Source: an uncultured Paracoccus sp. (GTDB taxonomy: Bacteria > Pseudomonadota > Alphaproteobacteria > Rhodobacterales > Rhodobacteraceae). Taken from it: a stretch of DNA of 8,496 bases. Shown piece by piece: positions 1 through 5,581 of this stretch (position 1 is its first letter; the number at the start of each line of letters is the position of its first letter). The translations under genes and the position numbers were made by a program. The notes beneath the pieces were generated by a model, which was not told the origin of the DNA, searched no databases, and saw only the letters and a program-made list of their open reading frames with translations. The DNA lies in assembly GCA_937859005.1 (NCBI GenBank), contig CALLYR010000395.1, forward strand, positions 1-8,496. Direction: 5' to 3'.

Positions 1-762
1 GATGCCGAGGAAGCGGCGGAGATGTTCCCGCCGCTGGACCCGGCCAGCGCTGCCGCGGCGGCGCGCGCGGATCATGCGTCCGATATCGACACCGACGCGC
101 TGATCCAGCGGTTTGCCCGGACGGCGCGCGGCCATGGCGCGCAGATCCTGACCCGCAGCCCCGTGACCGCCATTTCGCGCGATGACGATGGCTGGCACGT
201 GACCGTCCCGCAGGGAGAGATTACCGCCCGCACCATCGTCAACGCCGCGGGCCCCTGGGCCGATGTCATTGCGCGCCTGGCGGGCGTGGCGCCGCTGGGG
301 CTGCAACCCCATCGCCGGTCGATGGCGCGGATTCCGGCGCCGGGAGGGCTGGATCCCGCGCGATGGCCCATGACCTTTGGCGTCGCGGAAAGCTGGTATG
401 CCAAGCCCGACGCCGGCGCGCTGATCGTGTCCCCGGCCGAGGCCGATCCGATGGACGCCCACGACGCCTGGGCTGACGACATGGTTCTGGCCGAAGGGTT
501 GGCGCGGTACGAGGCTCTGATGCGCTTTCCGGTGGACCGGCTGATTTCAAGCTGGGCAGGGCTGCGCACCTTTGCCCCGGACGGCAGTCCCGTTTATGGC
601 CGCGATCCCGAACGGCCCGATTTCATCTGGTTCGCCGGGCAAGGGGGATACGGCTTCCAGTCCGCACCGGCCGCCGCGCGCTTGATCGCCGACATCGCCC
701 TGGACCGGCCGACCGACCCCGATTTGACAAGGATCATTTCCCCCGCCCGTTTCCGGCGCTAG
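1..762 (+). CDS. FAD-dependent amine/D-amino-acid oxidoreductase (DAO family), 5' end missing
   Basis: The reading frame is already open at base 1, so this is the C-terminal 253 residues of a protein whose start lies upstream. The Rossmann GxGxxG region that binds the FAD ADP moiety should be in the missing part. Visible family marks are VNAAGPWA (fragment residues 80-87), the strand and loop typical of DAO-family FAD domains, then WAGLRTFAPDGSP (185-197) and GQGGYGFQSAPA (213-224). The last two resemble the substrate-arginine and flavin-contacting loops of D-arginine dehydrogenase-like (DauA) enzymes. The expected reaction is oxidative deamination of an amino acid or secondary amine with transfer of electrons to FAD. 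The substrate cannot be read from this fragment; glycine/sarcosine oxidase-like activity is an alternative. It ends 32 nt before the next gene, so co-transcription is possible. Family is fairly certain, substrate is not. Confidence 0.87.
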   Translation, partial: DAEEAAEMFPPLDPASAAAAARADHASDIDTDALIQRFARTARGHGAQILTRSPVTAISRDDDGWHVTVPQGEITARTIVNAAGPWADVIARLAGVAPLGLQPHRRSMARIPAPGGLDPARWPMTFGVAESWYAKPDAGALIVSPAEADPMDAHDAWADDMVLAEGLARYEALMRFPVDRLISSWAGLRTFAPDGSPVYGRDPERPDFIWFAGQGGYGFQSAPAAARLIADIALDRPTDPDLTRIISPARFRR

Positions 763-794
763 GTCCTGGCAGCAGAACATATAGGAGATTATGA

Positions 795-1130
795 ATGTCT
801 GTTGCCGACAAGATGGCCGATCAACGCGCCATGCTGCGCGAGCTGAACAAGCTGGTCCCCGAAACGATGAAGGGTTTCAACGCCATGCAGAAGGGCGCCA
901 AGGAAGGCGGCGTCCTCGGCGCGAAGGAAAAGGAATATGTTGCGCTGGGAATCGCCATTTCGGAACGCTGCGAGCCCTGCATCAACTTCCACGTCGAGGC
1001 GCTGAAGAAAGCCGGCGGCACGCGCGAGGAACTGGGCGACATCTGCGCCATGGCGATCACCATGGGCGGCGGGCCCGCGCTGATGTATGCGGCGCGCGCC
1101 TTGGCCGCCTGGGACGAACTGGCCGCCTGA
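795..1130 (+). CDS. Carboxymuconolactone decarboxylase/AhpD-like protein
   Basis: A 111-residue all-helical protein of usual length for the small AhpD/CMD family. The core motif is E57-R-C59-E-P-C62-I-N-F-H66, the CxxC...H arrangement of AhpD-type alkylhydroperoxidases, where the two cysteines do thiol-disulfide chemistry and the Glu and His form a proton relay. It is followed by a Gly/Ala-rich segment (GDICAMAITMGGGPALMYA, 81-99) usual in the family. The ATG at 795 is preceded by AGGAG at 783-787 with 7 nt spacing. A nearby ATG at 791 is in another frame that lacks the motif. A peroxide-defence or redox role is inferred from the motif; true decarboxylase activity is unlikely with a CxxC centre. 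It lies between an oxidase fragment, which may release H2O2, and aroC. The link to the oxidase is speculation. The physiological substrate is unknown. Confidence 0.9.
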   Translation: MSVADKMADQRAMLRELNKLVPETMKGFNAMQKGAKEGGVLGAKEKEYVALGIAISERCEPCINFHVEALKKAGGTREELGDICAMAITMGGGPALMYAARALAAWDELAA

Positions 1131-1185
1131 CGCCATTGCCGCCCCTGCGCGCCGCGCGTATGCCGGGCGCAAACGGGGGACGCAG

Positions 1186-2286
1186 ATGAGCTTCAACAGC
1201 TTCGGCCGGATATTCCGCTTTACCACCTGGGGCGAAAGCCACGGGCCTGCGCTGGGGGCGACGGTGGACGGCTGCCCGCCGGGCGTGGCGCTGGACGAAG
1301 GCTTCATCCAGCGTTTCCTGGACCGCCGCCGGCCGGGACAGTCGAAGATGACGACCCAGCGGCAGGAACCCGATGCCGTCCGCATCCTGTCGGGTGTGTT
1401 CGAGGGGCGCACCACCGGCACGCCCATCCAGTTGATGATCGGGAACACCGACCAGCGGTCGCGCGACTATGGCGAGATCGCGCAGGCGTTCCGCCCGGGT
1501 CACGCCGATATCGCCTATCACCTGAAATACGGGCACCGCGACTATCGCGGCGGCGGGCGGTCCAGCGCGCGGGAAACCGCCGCTCGGGTCGCGGCGGGGG
1601 GTGTGGCGCAGGCGGTGCTGCGCGACCTGCTGCCCGATCTGCGGATCACGGGTTACATGGTGCAGATGGGCGAGTGCCACATCGACCGGTCGCGGATCGA
1701 TCTTCAGGAAATCGGCCGCAACGATTTCTTCTGCCCCGATGCGAGTGCGGTCGAGGCATGGGCCGACTATCTGACCGCCATCCGCAAGGATCAGGACAGC
1801 GTCGGCGCCGCGGTCGAGGTTGTGATCCAGGGCTGTCCGCCCGGTTTGGGCGCGCCCGTTTATGCCAAGCTCGACACCGATCTGGCCGCCGCGATGATGT
1901 CGATCAATGCCGTCAAGGGGGTGGAAATCGGCGAAGGCATGGCCGCCGCGGCCCTGCGCGGCACGGAAAACGCCGACGAAATCCGCATGGGACCGGACGG
2001 GCCGGTGTTCCTGTCGAACCGCGCCGGCGGCATCCTGGGGGGCATTTCCACCGGGCAGGACATCGTGGTGCGGTTCGCGGTCAAGCCGACCAGTTCGATC
2101 CTGACCCCCCGGCGCACCATCAACCAGCGCGGCGAGGAGATCGACCTGATGACCAAGGGCCGCCACGACCCCTGCGTGGGCATCCGCGCCGTCCCGGTGG
2201 CCGAGGCGATGGCGGCCTGCGTGGTCCTGGACCATCTGCTGCTGGACCGGGGGCAGACGGGCGGGATACGCGGACCGATCGGATAG
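1186..2286 (+). CDS. aroC: Chorismate synthase
   Basis: Catalyses the last step of the shikimate pathway in the cytosol: 5-enolpyruvylshikimate-3-phosphate to chorismate plus phosphate, needing reduced FMN. It is 366 residues, normal length. Family signatures are present in order: GESHGPALG (16-24, with His19), RPGHAD (103-108, with His106), the glycine/arginine-rich YGHRDYRGGGRSSARET (115-131), and GRHDPCVGIRAVPVAEA (325-341, with Asp328). The two histidines and the aspartate match the conserved proton-transfer residues of the family. The open frame extends upstream to 1087, but that would overlap the preceding gene. The ATG at 1186 gives the canonical MSFNSFG(R)xFRxTTWGESHG start and has GGGGGA at 1175-1180 with 5 nt spacing. 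The gap to the upstream gene is 55 bp. No flavin reductase domain is present, so this is the monofunctional bacterial type. Confidence 0.98.
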   Translation: MSFNSFGRIFRFTTWGESHGPALGATVDGCPPGVALDEGFIQRFLDRRRPGQSKMTTQRQEPDAVRILSGVFEGRTTGTPIQLMIGNTDQRSRDYGEIAQAFRPGHADIAYHLKYGHRDYRGGGRSSARETAARVAAGGVAQAVLRDLLPDLRITGYMVQMGECHIDRSRIDLQEIGRNDFFCPDASAVEAWADYLTAIRKDQDSVGAAVEVVIQGCPPGLGAPVYAKLDTDLAAAMMSINAVKGVEIGEGMAAAALRGTENADEIRMGPDGPVFLSNRAGGILGGISTGQDIVVRFAVKPTSSILTPRRTINQRGEEIDLMTKGRHDPCVGIRAVPVAEAMAACVVLDHLLLDRGQTGGIRGPIG

Positions 2287-2325
2287 GACGGTCACACCGA
2301 AAGTGCCATGCCGCGCCGGGTGCGC

Positions 2326-2331
2326 TTGACT
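2326..2331 (+). promoter_or_regulatory. Possible -35 box for gshA
   Basis: TTGACT matches five of six bases of the sigma70 -35 consensus and lies in the 98-bp aroC-gshA gap, 53 nt before the gshA ATG. No convincing -10 box sits at 16-18 nt spacing; the sequence there is CACCAG/ACCAGA. No aroC terminator hairpin with a T-run is seen in the gap, so read-through from aroC is equally possible. Weak call. Confidence 0.25.
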
Positions 2332-2384
2332 ATGCCGCATTGCCGCGCCACCAGACACGGGCAACGACCGCAAGAGGCGCCCAC

Positions 2385-3749
2385 ATGTCCATTCCCCAGC
2401 AGGGCGGCGGCCCGATCGAGCGTCGTGAGCAGCTGGCCGAATACGTCGGCGGCGGCGAAAAGCCGCGCGTGGATTGGCGCATCGGCACCGAACATGAAAA
2501 GTTCGGCTTCACCTGGGATGACCTGAAGCCCCTGCCCTATGGCGGCGCGCGGTCCATCCGCGCCATGCTGGAAGGCCTGCGCGACCGCTTCGGCTGGGAG
2601 CCGGTGCTTGAGGGCGACAACATCATCGGGCTGTCCCGCAACGGTGCCAATGTCAGCCTTGAACCGGGTGGACAGTTTGAACTGTCCGGCGCGCCGGTGG
2701 ACAGCATCCACGACACGCGCGCCGAGCTGGACACCCATCTGGCCGAGGTCGCGGCCATCGCCGAACCGATGGACGCGGGCTTCATGGGGATCGGTGCCGC
2801 GCCGATCTGGCATCAGGACGACATGCCGATGATGCCCAAGGGGCGGTACCGGCTGATGACCGACTACATGGATCGGGTCGGCACGCTGGGCAAGCAGATG
2901 ATGTATCGCACCTGCACCGTGCAGGTGAACCTGGACTACGGCTCGGAAGCCGACATGGTGAAAAAGCTGCGCGTTGCCCTGTCGCTGCAGCCGGTGGCGA
3001 CGGCGCTGTTCGCCTCCTCGCCCTTCCTCGACGGGCAGCCGAACGGGATGAAAAGCTGGCGCGGCCATATCTGGCAGAACCTGGACGAGGCGCGCACGGG
3101 GATGCTGCCCTTCGTGTTCCGCGACGGCTTCGGATACGAGGCGTGGGTAGATTACGTCCTGAACGTGCCGATGTATTTCGTCTATCGCGACGGCAGATAC
3201 ATCGACGCGCTGGGGATGTCGTTCCGCGATTTCATGAAGGGCCGCCTGCCTGCCCTGCCGGGCGAGGTACCGACACTGTCGGACTGGGCAGACCACATGA
3301 CGACCGTATTCCCGGAAGCGCGGGTCAAGAAATACATCGAGATGCGCGGGGCGGACGCGGGCGACCGCGCCCATCTGCTGGCGCTGCCGGCGCTGTGGGT
3401 CGGGCTGACCTATGACCAAGGGACACTGGACGCGGCTTGGGATCTGGTCAAGGGCTGGGACGACGACACGCGCGAGGGCCTGCGCCGGGCCGCCGCGCGC
3501 GATGCGCTGGCGGGCGAGGCGAACGGCATCCATCTGCGCGACCTGGCGGCGCAGGTGGTGGACCTGGCCTCTGCCGGGCTGGCCGCGCGCGCGCGGGGCG
3601 CGGACGGGATGACGGACGAACAGCCCTATCTGGACGTGCTGCGCGAACATGTGTCCTCGGGGCAGGTCACGGCCGACCGGCTGCTGGCGCTTTATCGCGG
3701 CGAATGGGCGGGCGATCTGACCCGCATCTATCGCAAGCAGGCGTTGTGA
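2385..3749 (+). CDS. gshA: Glutamate-cysteine ligase, plant-type (class 3, GCS2 family)
   Basis: First and rate-limiting step of glutathione synthesis: ATP-dependent joining of the glutamate gamma-carboxyl to cysteine, in the cytosol. The protein is 454 residues, as expected for the plant/alphaproteobacterial class and unlike the enterobacterial GshA. Landmarks are GTEHEKFG (34-41), EPGGQFELSG (93-102, metal/ATP and glutamate binding region), GRYRLMTDYM (153-162), and MMYRTCTVQVNLDY (172-185), a block nearly identical in plant enzymes. The frame is open far upstream (to 1674), but that part overlaps aroC. The ATG at 2385 gives the usual family N-terminus and has AAGAGG at 2372-2377, 7 nt upstream. 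Only one cysteine (Cys177) exists in the whole protein, so the intramolecular disulfide switches of plant enzymes cannot form. It converges with a DUF2852 gene across a hairpin terminator. Confidence 0.96.
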   Translation: MSIPQQGGGPIERREQLAEYVGGGEKPRVDWRIGTEHEKFGFTWDDLKPLPYGGARSIRAMLEGLRDRFGWEPVLEGDNIIGLSRNGANVSLEPGGQFELSGAPVDSIHDTRAELDTHLAEVAAIAEPMDAGFMGIGAAPIWHQDDMPMMPKGRYRLMTDYMDRVGTLGKQMMYRTCTVQVNLDYGSEADMVKKLRVALSLQPVATALFASSPFLDGQPNGMKSWRGHIWQNLDEARTGMLPFVFRDGFGYEAWVDYVLNVPMYFVYRDGRYIDALGMSFRDFMKGRLPALPGEVPTLSDWADHMTTVFPEARVKKYIEMRGADAGDRAHLLALPALWVGLTYDQGTLDAAWDLVKGWDDDTREGLRRAAARDALAGEANGIHLRDLAAQVVDLASAGLAARARGADGMTDEQPYLDVLREHVSSGQVTADRLLALYRGEWAGDLTRIYRKQAL

Positions 3750-3752
3750 AAA

Positions 3753-3772
3753 GGGGCCGGTCGCCCGGCCCC
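3753..3772. terminator. Shared hairpin terminator between convergent gshA and DUF2852
   Basis: A perfect 8-bp GC stem (GGGGCCGG, loop TCGC, CCGGCCCC) lies 3 nt after the gshA stop and 7 nt beyond the stop of the opposing gene. On the minus strand the stem is followed directly by TTTT (plus-strand AAAA at 3749-3752), so it is a good intrinsic terminator for the DUF2852 transcript. On the plus strand it is followed by GTTCAGTT, a poorer U-tract, so termination of gshA there may be less complete. Confidence 0.8.
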
Positions 3773-3779
3773 GTTCAGT

Positions 3780-4157
3780 TCAGGAATTGCGGCGTTCGTT
3801 CATGAACTGGTCGAACTCGGCCTTGTCCTTGGCCTCGCGCAGCTTCTGCAGGAAGGCCATGAAATCGCTGTGCTCGTCTTCCAGCCGCTTCAGCGTCTCG
3901 GTCCGATAGGCGTCGAAGGCGGTGTTGCCGGTAGAGGCCATGCCGCTGAAGGGGGCGTGGCGGCGGTGGGTGCAGTTGCCGAACATGCGTTTGCTCCAGA
4001 TCATGTAGCCAAGGATCGCCAGCCCGACGGGCCAGCACAGGACGAAGCCTGCGATCATCGCGGCCAGCCAGGCGGGCCTGCCGCGTTCGTCAAGCCAGTC
4101 GCGCAGTCGGACCAGCGGGTTCGGGCGGTGGATGGGAACGGGGGCGGCGCTGTACAT
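3780..4157 (-). CDS. DUF2852 family membrane protein, function unknown
   Basis: A 125-residue protein recognised as DUF2852, common in Rhodobacterales and other alphaproteobacteria. A basic N-terminal segment (RLRDWLDERGRPA, 17-29) leads into one hydrophobic stretch at about 30-54, likely a single inner-membrane helix containing Cys41 and Trp42-Pro43. A basic HRRH patch (64-67) follows, then a charged helix with coiled-coil character (84-122) containing the family block GNTAFDAYRTETLKRLEDE (77-95) and KDKAEFDQFM near the end. The start is ATG at 4157, with GGAGA 5 nt upstream on the minus strand. It has its own promoter/operator-like region and a hairpin terminator, so it looks monocistronic. 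No biochemical role can be read from the sequence. Position next to gshA is a hint only. Confidence 0.9.
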   Translation of the reverse strand: MYSAAPVPIHRPNPLVRLRDWLDERGRPAWLAAMIAGFVLCWPVGLAILGYMIWSKRMFGNCTHRRHAPFSGMASTGNTAFDAYRTETLKRLEDEHSDFMAFLQKLREAKDKAEFDQFMNERRNS

Positions 4158-4179
4158 CAGGGTCTCCGGTTGATGTGAA

Positions 4180-4196
4180 TGTTAATCACATTAACA
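4180..4196. promoter_or_regulatory. A/T-rich palindrome (candidate operator) upstream of DUF2852
   Basis: TGTTAAT-CAC-ATTAACA is a perfect 7-bp inverted repeat with a 3-nt centre, in an otherwise GC-rich chromosome. It sits immediately downstream of a candidate minus-strand -10 box (4197-4202), where a repressor would block initiation. A second, overlapping dyad, ATGTGA-N7-TCACAT (4173-4191), shares bases. It is not a CtrA site because the two TTAA halves are separated by 5 and not 7 nt. The dyad is visible directly; the regulator is unknown. The TetR-type gene ending about 47 nt away is one candidate. Confidence 0.5.
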
Positions 4197-4224
4197 CAGA
4201 TAGAGCGGCGCAACCGTTCATCAA
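4197..4224 (-). promoter_or_regulatory. Candidate sigma70 promoter for DUF2852
   Basis: Read on the minus strand, TTGATG (plus 4219-4224) and TATCTG (plus 4197-4202) are 16 nt apart and resemble -35 and -10 boxes. They would place the transcription start inside or next to the palindrome at 4180-4196 and yield a short 5' leader ending in GGAGA before the ATG at 4157. Neither box is perfect. Confidence 0.4.
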
Positions 4225-4242
4225 TCCCCCGCCGCAGTTTTT

Positions 4243-4854
4243 TCAGCCGGGAATCAGCCCCAGCCCGCGCAGATAGATCAGCGCCCCGCTTTCCAGCATC
4301 TCGTCGGCGGATTCGGGGGCACGCGCGCCGGGATGGCCCCGTCCGAACAGTTCGACGACGCCATGGCTCAGCGCCCAGATGTGGTTGGCAACCATGCTGG
4401 CGGGCGGGCGGCGGTCGGCGGGCAGGCGCGCGAACAGGGCGCGCGCGGATTCGACCAGCGCCGCCTGCGCGCGGTCGGCAGCGGCGGCCAGATCGGCATT
4501 GCCGGAAATCGCCAGGCCGGATTCGAACATCGCCATGTAGAAGCCGGGCTTGTCGCGGGCGAACGCCAGATAGGCTTGCCCCAGCCGCAGGAACGCCGAC
4601 AGCGCCGTGGGCCGCCCGCCATCGAAGGCCGCCTCCAGCCGGGCCGCGAAATCCAGGAAACCCTGCCGCGCCACCTCCTCCAGCAACTGGTCGCGCCCCG
4701 AGAAATGGCGATAGGGGGCGGCGGCGCTGACCCCGGCCTGACGCGCGGCCTCGGCCAGGGTAAAGGCCATCGGGCCCTTCTCCTCGATCAGGCGCACCGT
4801 CGCCTCGACCAGCGCCTGCCGCAGATTGCCGTGGTGATAGCTGTCGCGGGCCAA
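4243..4854 (-). CDS. TetR/AcrR family regulator with WHG C-terminal domain
   Basis: A 203-residue DNA-binding repressor-type protein. The N-terminal TetR helix-turn-helix spans about residues 12-58: YHHGNLRQALVEA (6-18), then TLAEAARQAGVSAAAPYRHF (32-51), where the recognition helix and the YxHF signature are clear. The ligand-binding half carries W160-A-L-S-H164-G165, the mark of the WHG domain. The start chosen is TTG at 4854: it gives the canonical MARDSYHHGNL opening, lies 10 nt after the ptsH stop, and has AGGGG (4862-4866) 7 nt upstream overlapping that stop. The next upstream start (4950) would overlap ptsH deeply. It is the last gene of the PTS cluster and is probably translated from the same mRNA. 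Its ligand and targets are unknown; autoregulation of the cluster or control of the nearby DUF2852 promoter are untested possibilities. Confidence 0.88.
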   Translation of the reverse strand: MARDSYHHGNLRQALVEATVRLIEEKGPMAFTLAEAARQAGVSAAAPYRHFSGRDQLLEEVARQGFLDFAARLEAAFDGGRPTALSAFLRLGQAYLAFARDKPGFYMAMFESGLAISGNADLAAAADRAQAALVESARALFARLPADRRPPASMVANHIWALSHGVVELFGRGHPGARAPESADEMLESGALIYLRGLGLIPG

Positions 4855-4864
4855 GCCCCGGCCC

Positions 4865-5143
4865 CTACATGCCTTCGCCGAAATAATCGCCGACCAGCGC
4901 CGCCAGCGCATCGGCCAGTTCGCACGCCTGCGCGCCTTCGGTCGTGACATGGATCACGCTGCCACGGGGCGCAGCCAGCATCAGCAGGCCCATGATCGAA
5001 TCGCCGGACACCCGTTCGCCGTCCTTTTCCACCCAGGCATGGGCGTCGAACCGCTCGACCGTCTCGACGAACTTGGCCGAGGCGCGGGCGTGCAGGCCCT
5101 TTTCGTTGATGATGGCCAGGCGACGGGTGATCAGCAGATTCAT
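4865..5143 (-). CDS. ptsH: HPr phosphocarrier protein
   Basis: A 92-residue HPr-family protein (family norm about 85-95). It carries the active-site loop G-L-H18-A-R-A-S, where His18 takes phosphate from enzyme I and passes it to EIIA. It also has the regulatory serine in SGDS49-IMGLLML, equivalent to Ser46 of classical HPr and the target of HPr kinase. Both phosphorylation sites are intact, matching the hprK gene in the same operon. The ATG at 5143 overlaps the EIIA stop by four bases (ATGA), suggesting translational coupling. The protein ends in a short GDYFGEGM tail. No enzyme I and no sugar permease are in the window, so a regulatory role in carbon control is more likely than sugar import. 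Confidence 0.95.
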   Translation of the reverse strand: MNLLITRRLAIINEKGLHARASAKFVETVERFDAHAWVEKDGERVSGDSIMGLLMLAAPRGSVIHVTTEGAQACELADALAALVGDYFGEGM

Positions 5144-5553
5144 GATGCGGCCCTGTGGTGAGATTCTTCTCCGGGGACGTAACAGTCGATGTATTTGCGC
5201 CCCGCCTCGGCGGCCAGGGTCGCGGCCTCGGCCACGGACAGATGGCGCGACTTGGCCAGCTTGACCAGCATCGGCAGATTCGCGCCATAGATGATGCGGC
5301 GCTGGCGCGCCTTGCAGGCGGGCATGGACAGGTTCGACGGCGTCCCGCCATAGAGGTCGGTCACGATCACCACCCCCCGCCCTGCATCGACCGCATTCGC
5401 GGCGGCGCAGATCTCCGCCTCCTTGGCGGCACGGTCGTCGTCGTCCTCGATGGTGACGGCACGGATCGCGGTCTGGGGTCCGACCACATGTTCGACCGCC
5501 GAAAGATATTCCCGCGCCAGGCCCCCGTGCGCTACGATGACGATTCCGATCAA
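5140..5553 (-). CDS. PTS EIIA component, mannose type (regulatory EIIA)
   Basis: A 137-residue cytosolic EIIA of the Man family. MIGIVIVAHGGLA at the N-terminus places the phosphorylated histidine at His9. TDLYGGTPSN (65-74) is the conserved loop whose Asp66 contacts that histidine in Man-type EIIA proteins. The EIIB and membrane subunits are absent, as in the regulatory phosphorelay of alphaproteobacteria, where this protein is a terminal phosphate acceptor. The start codon is TTG at 5553: an in-frame TAG sits 9 nt upstream, and the family motif begins at the very first residue, so no other start is possible. Only a weak ribosome-binding sequence (GGTAGG) precedes it. The gap from rapZ is 28 nt and it overlaps ptsH by 4 nt. 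Sometimes annotated as ManX/PtsM-like. Confidence 0.93.
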   Translation of the reverse strand: MIGIVIVAHGGLAREYLSAVEHVVGPQTAIRAVTIEDDDDRAAKEAEICAAANAVDAGRGVVIVTDLYGGTPSNLSMPACKARQRRIIYGANLPMLVKLAKSRHLSVAEAATLAAEAGRKYIDCYVPGEESHHRAAS

Positions 5554-5581
5554 GGCTGCCTACCAAAATCAATGGGCCGGG

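Noticed and set aside
1057..2373. 438-codon open frame on the minus strand opposite aroC
   Set aside because: It mirrors aroC in a GC-rich genome where antisense frames stay open; the translation is rich in Arg, His, Gly and Ala with no recognisable domain, and aroC is certain.
1674..2384. In-frame upstream extension of gshA
   Set aside because: It overlaps aroC almost completely, is Arg/Gly-rich noise, and the family N-terminus begins at the ATG at 2385 with a ribosome-binding site.
2292..3650. 452-codon open frame on the minus strand opposite gshA
   Set aside because: Same shadow effect over a well-supported gene; low-complexity composition and no family motif.
4182..4195. TTAA...TTAAC as a CtrA binding site
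   Set aside because: The two TTAA halves are 5 nt apart; the CtrA consensus needs 7.
4205..4243. GCGGCG...CGCCGC repeat followed by six T on the plus strand, terminator-like
   Set aside because: The loop would be 19 nt, the stem only 6 bp, and no plus-strand gene ends here; the T-run includes the TetR stop codon read on the other strand.
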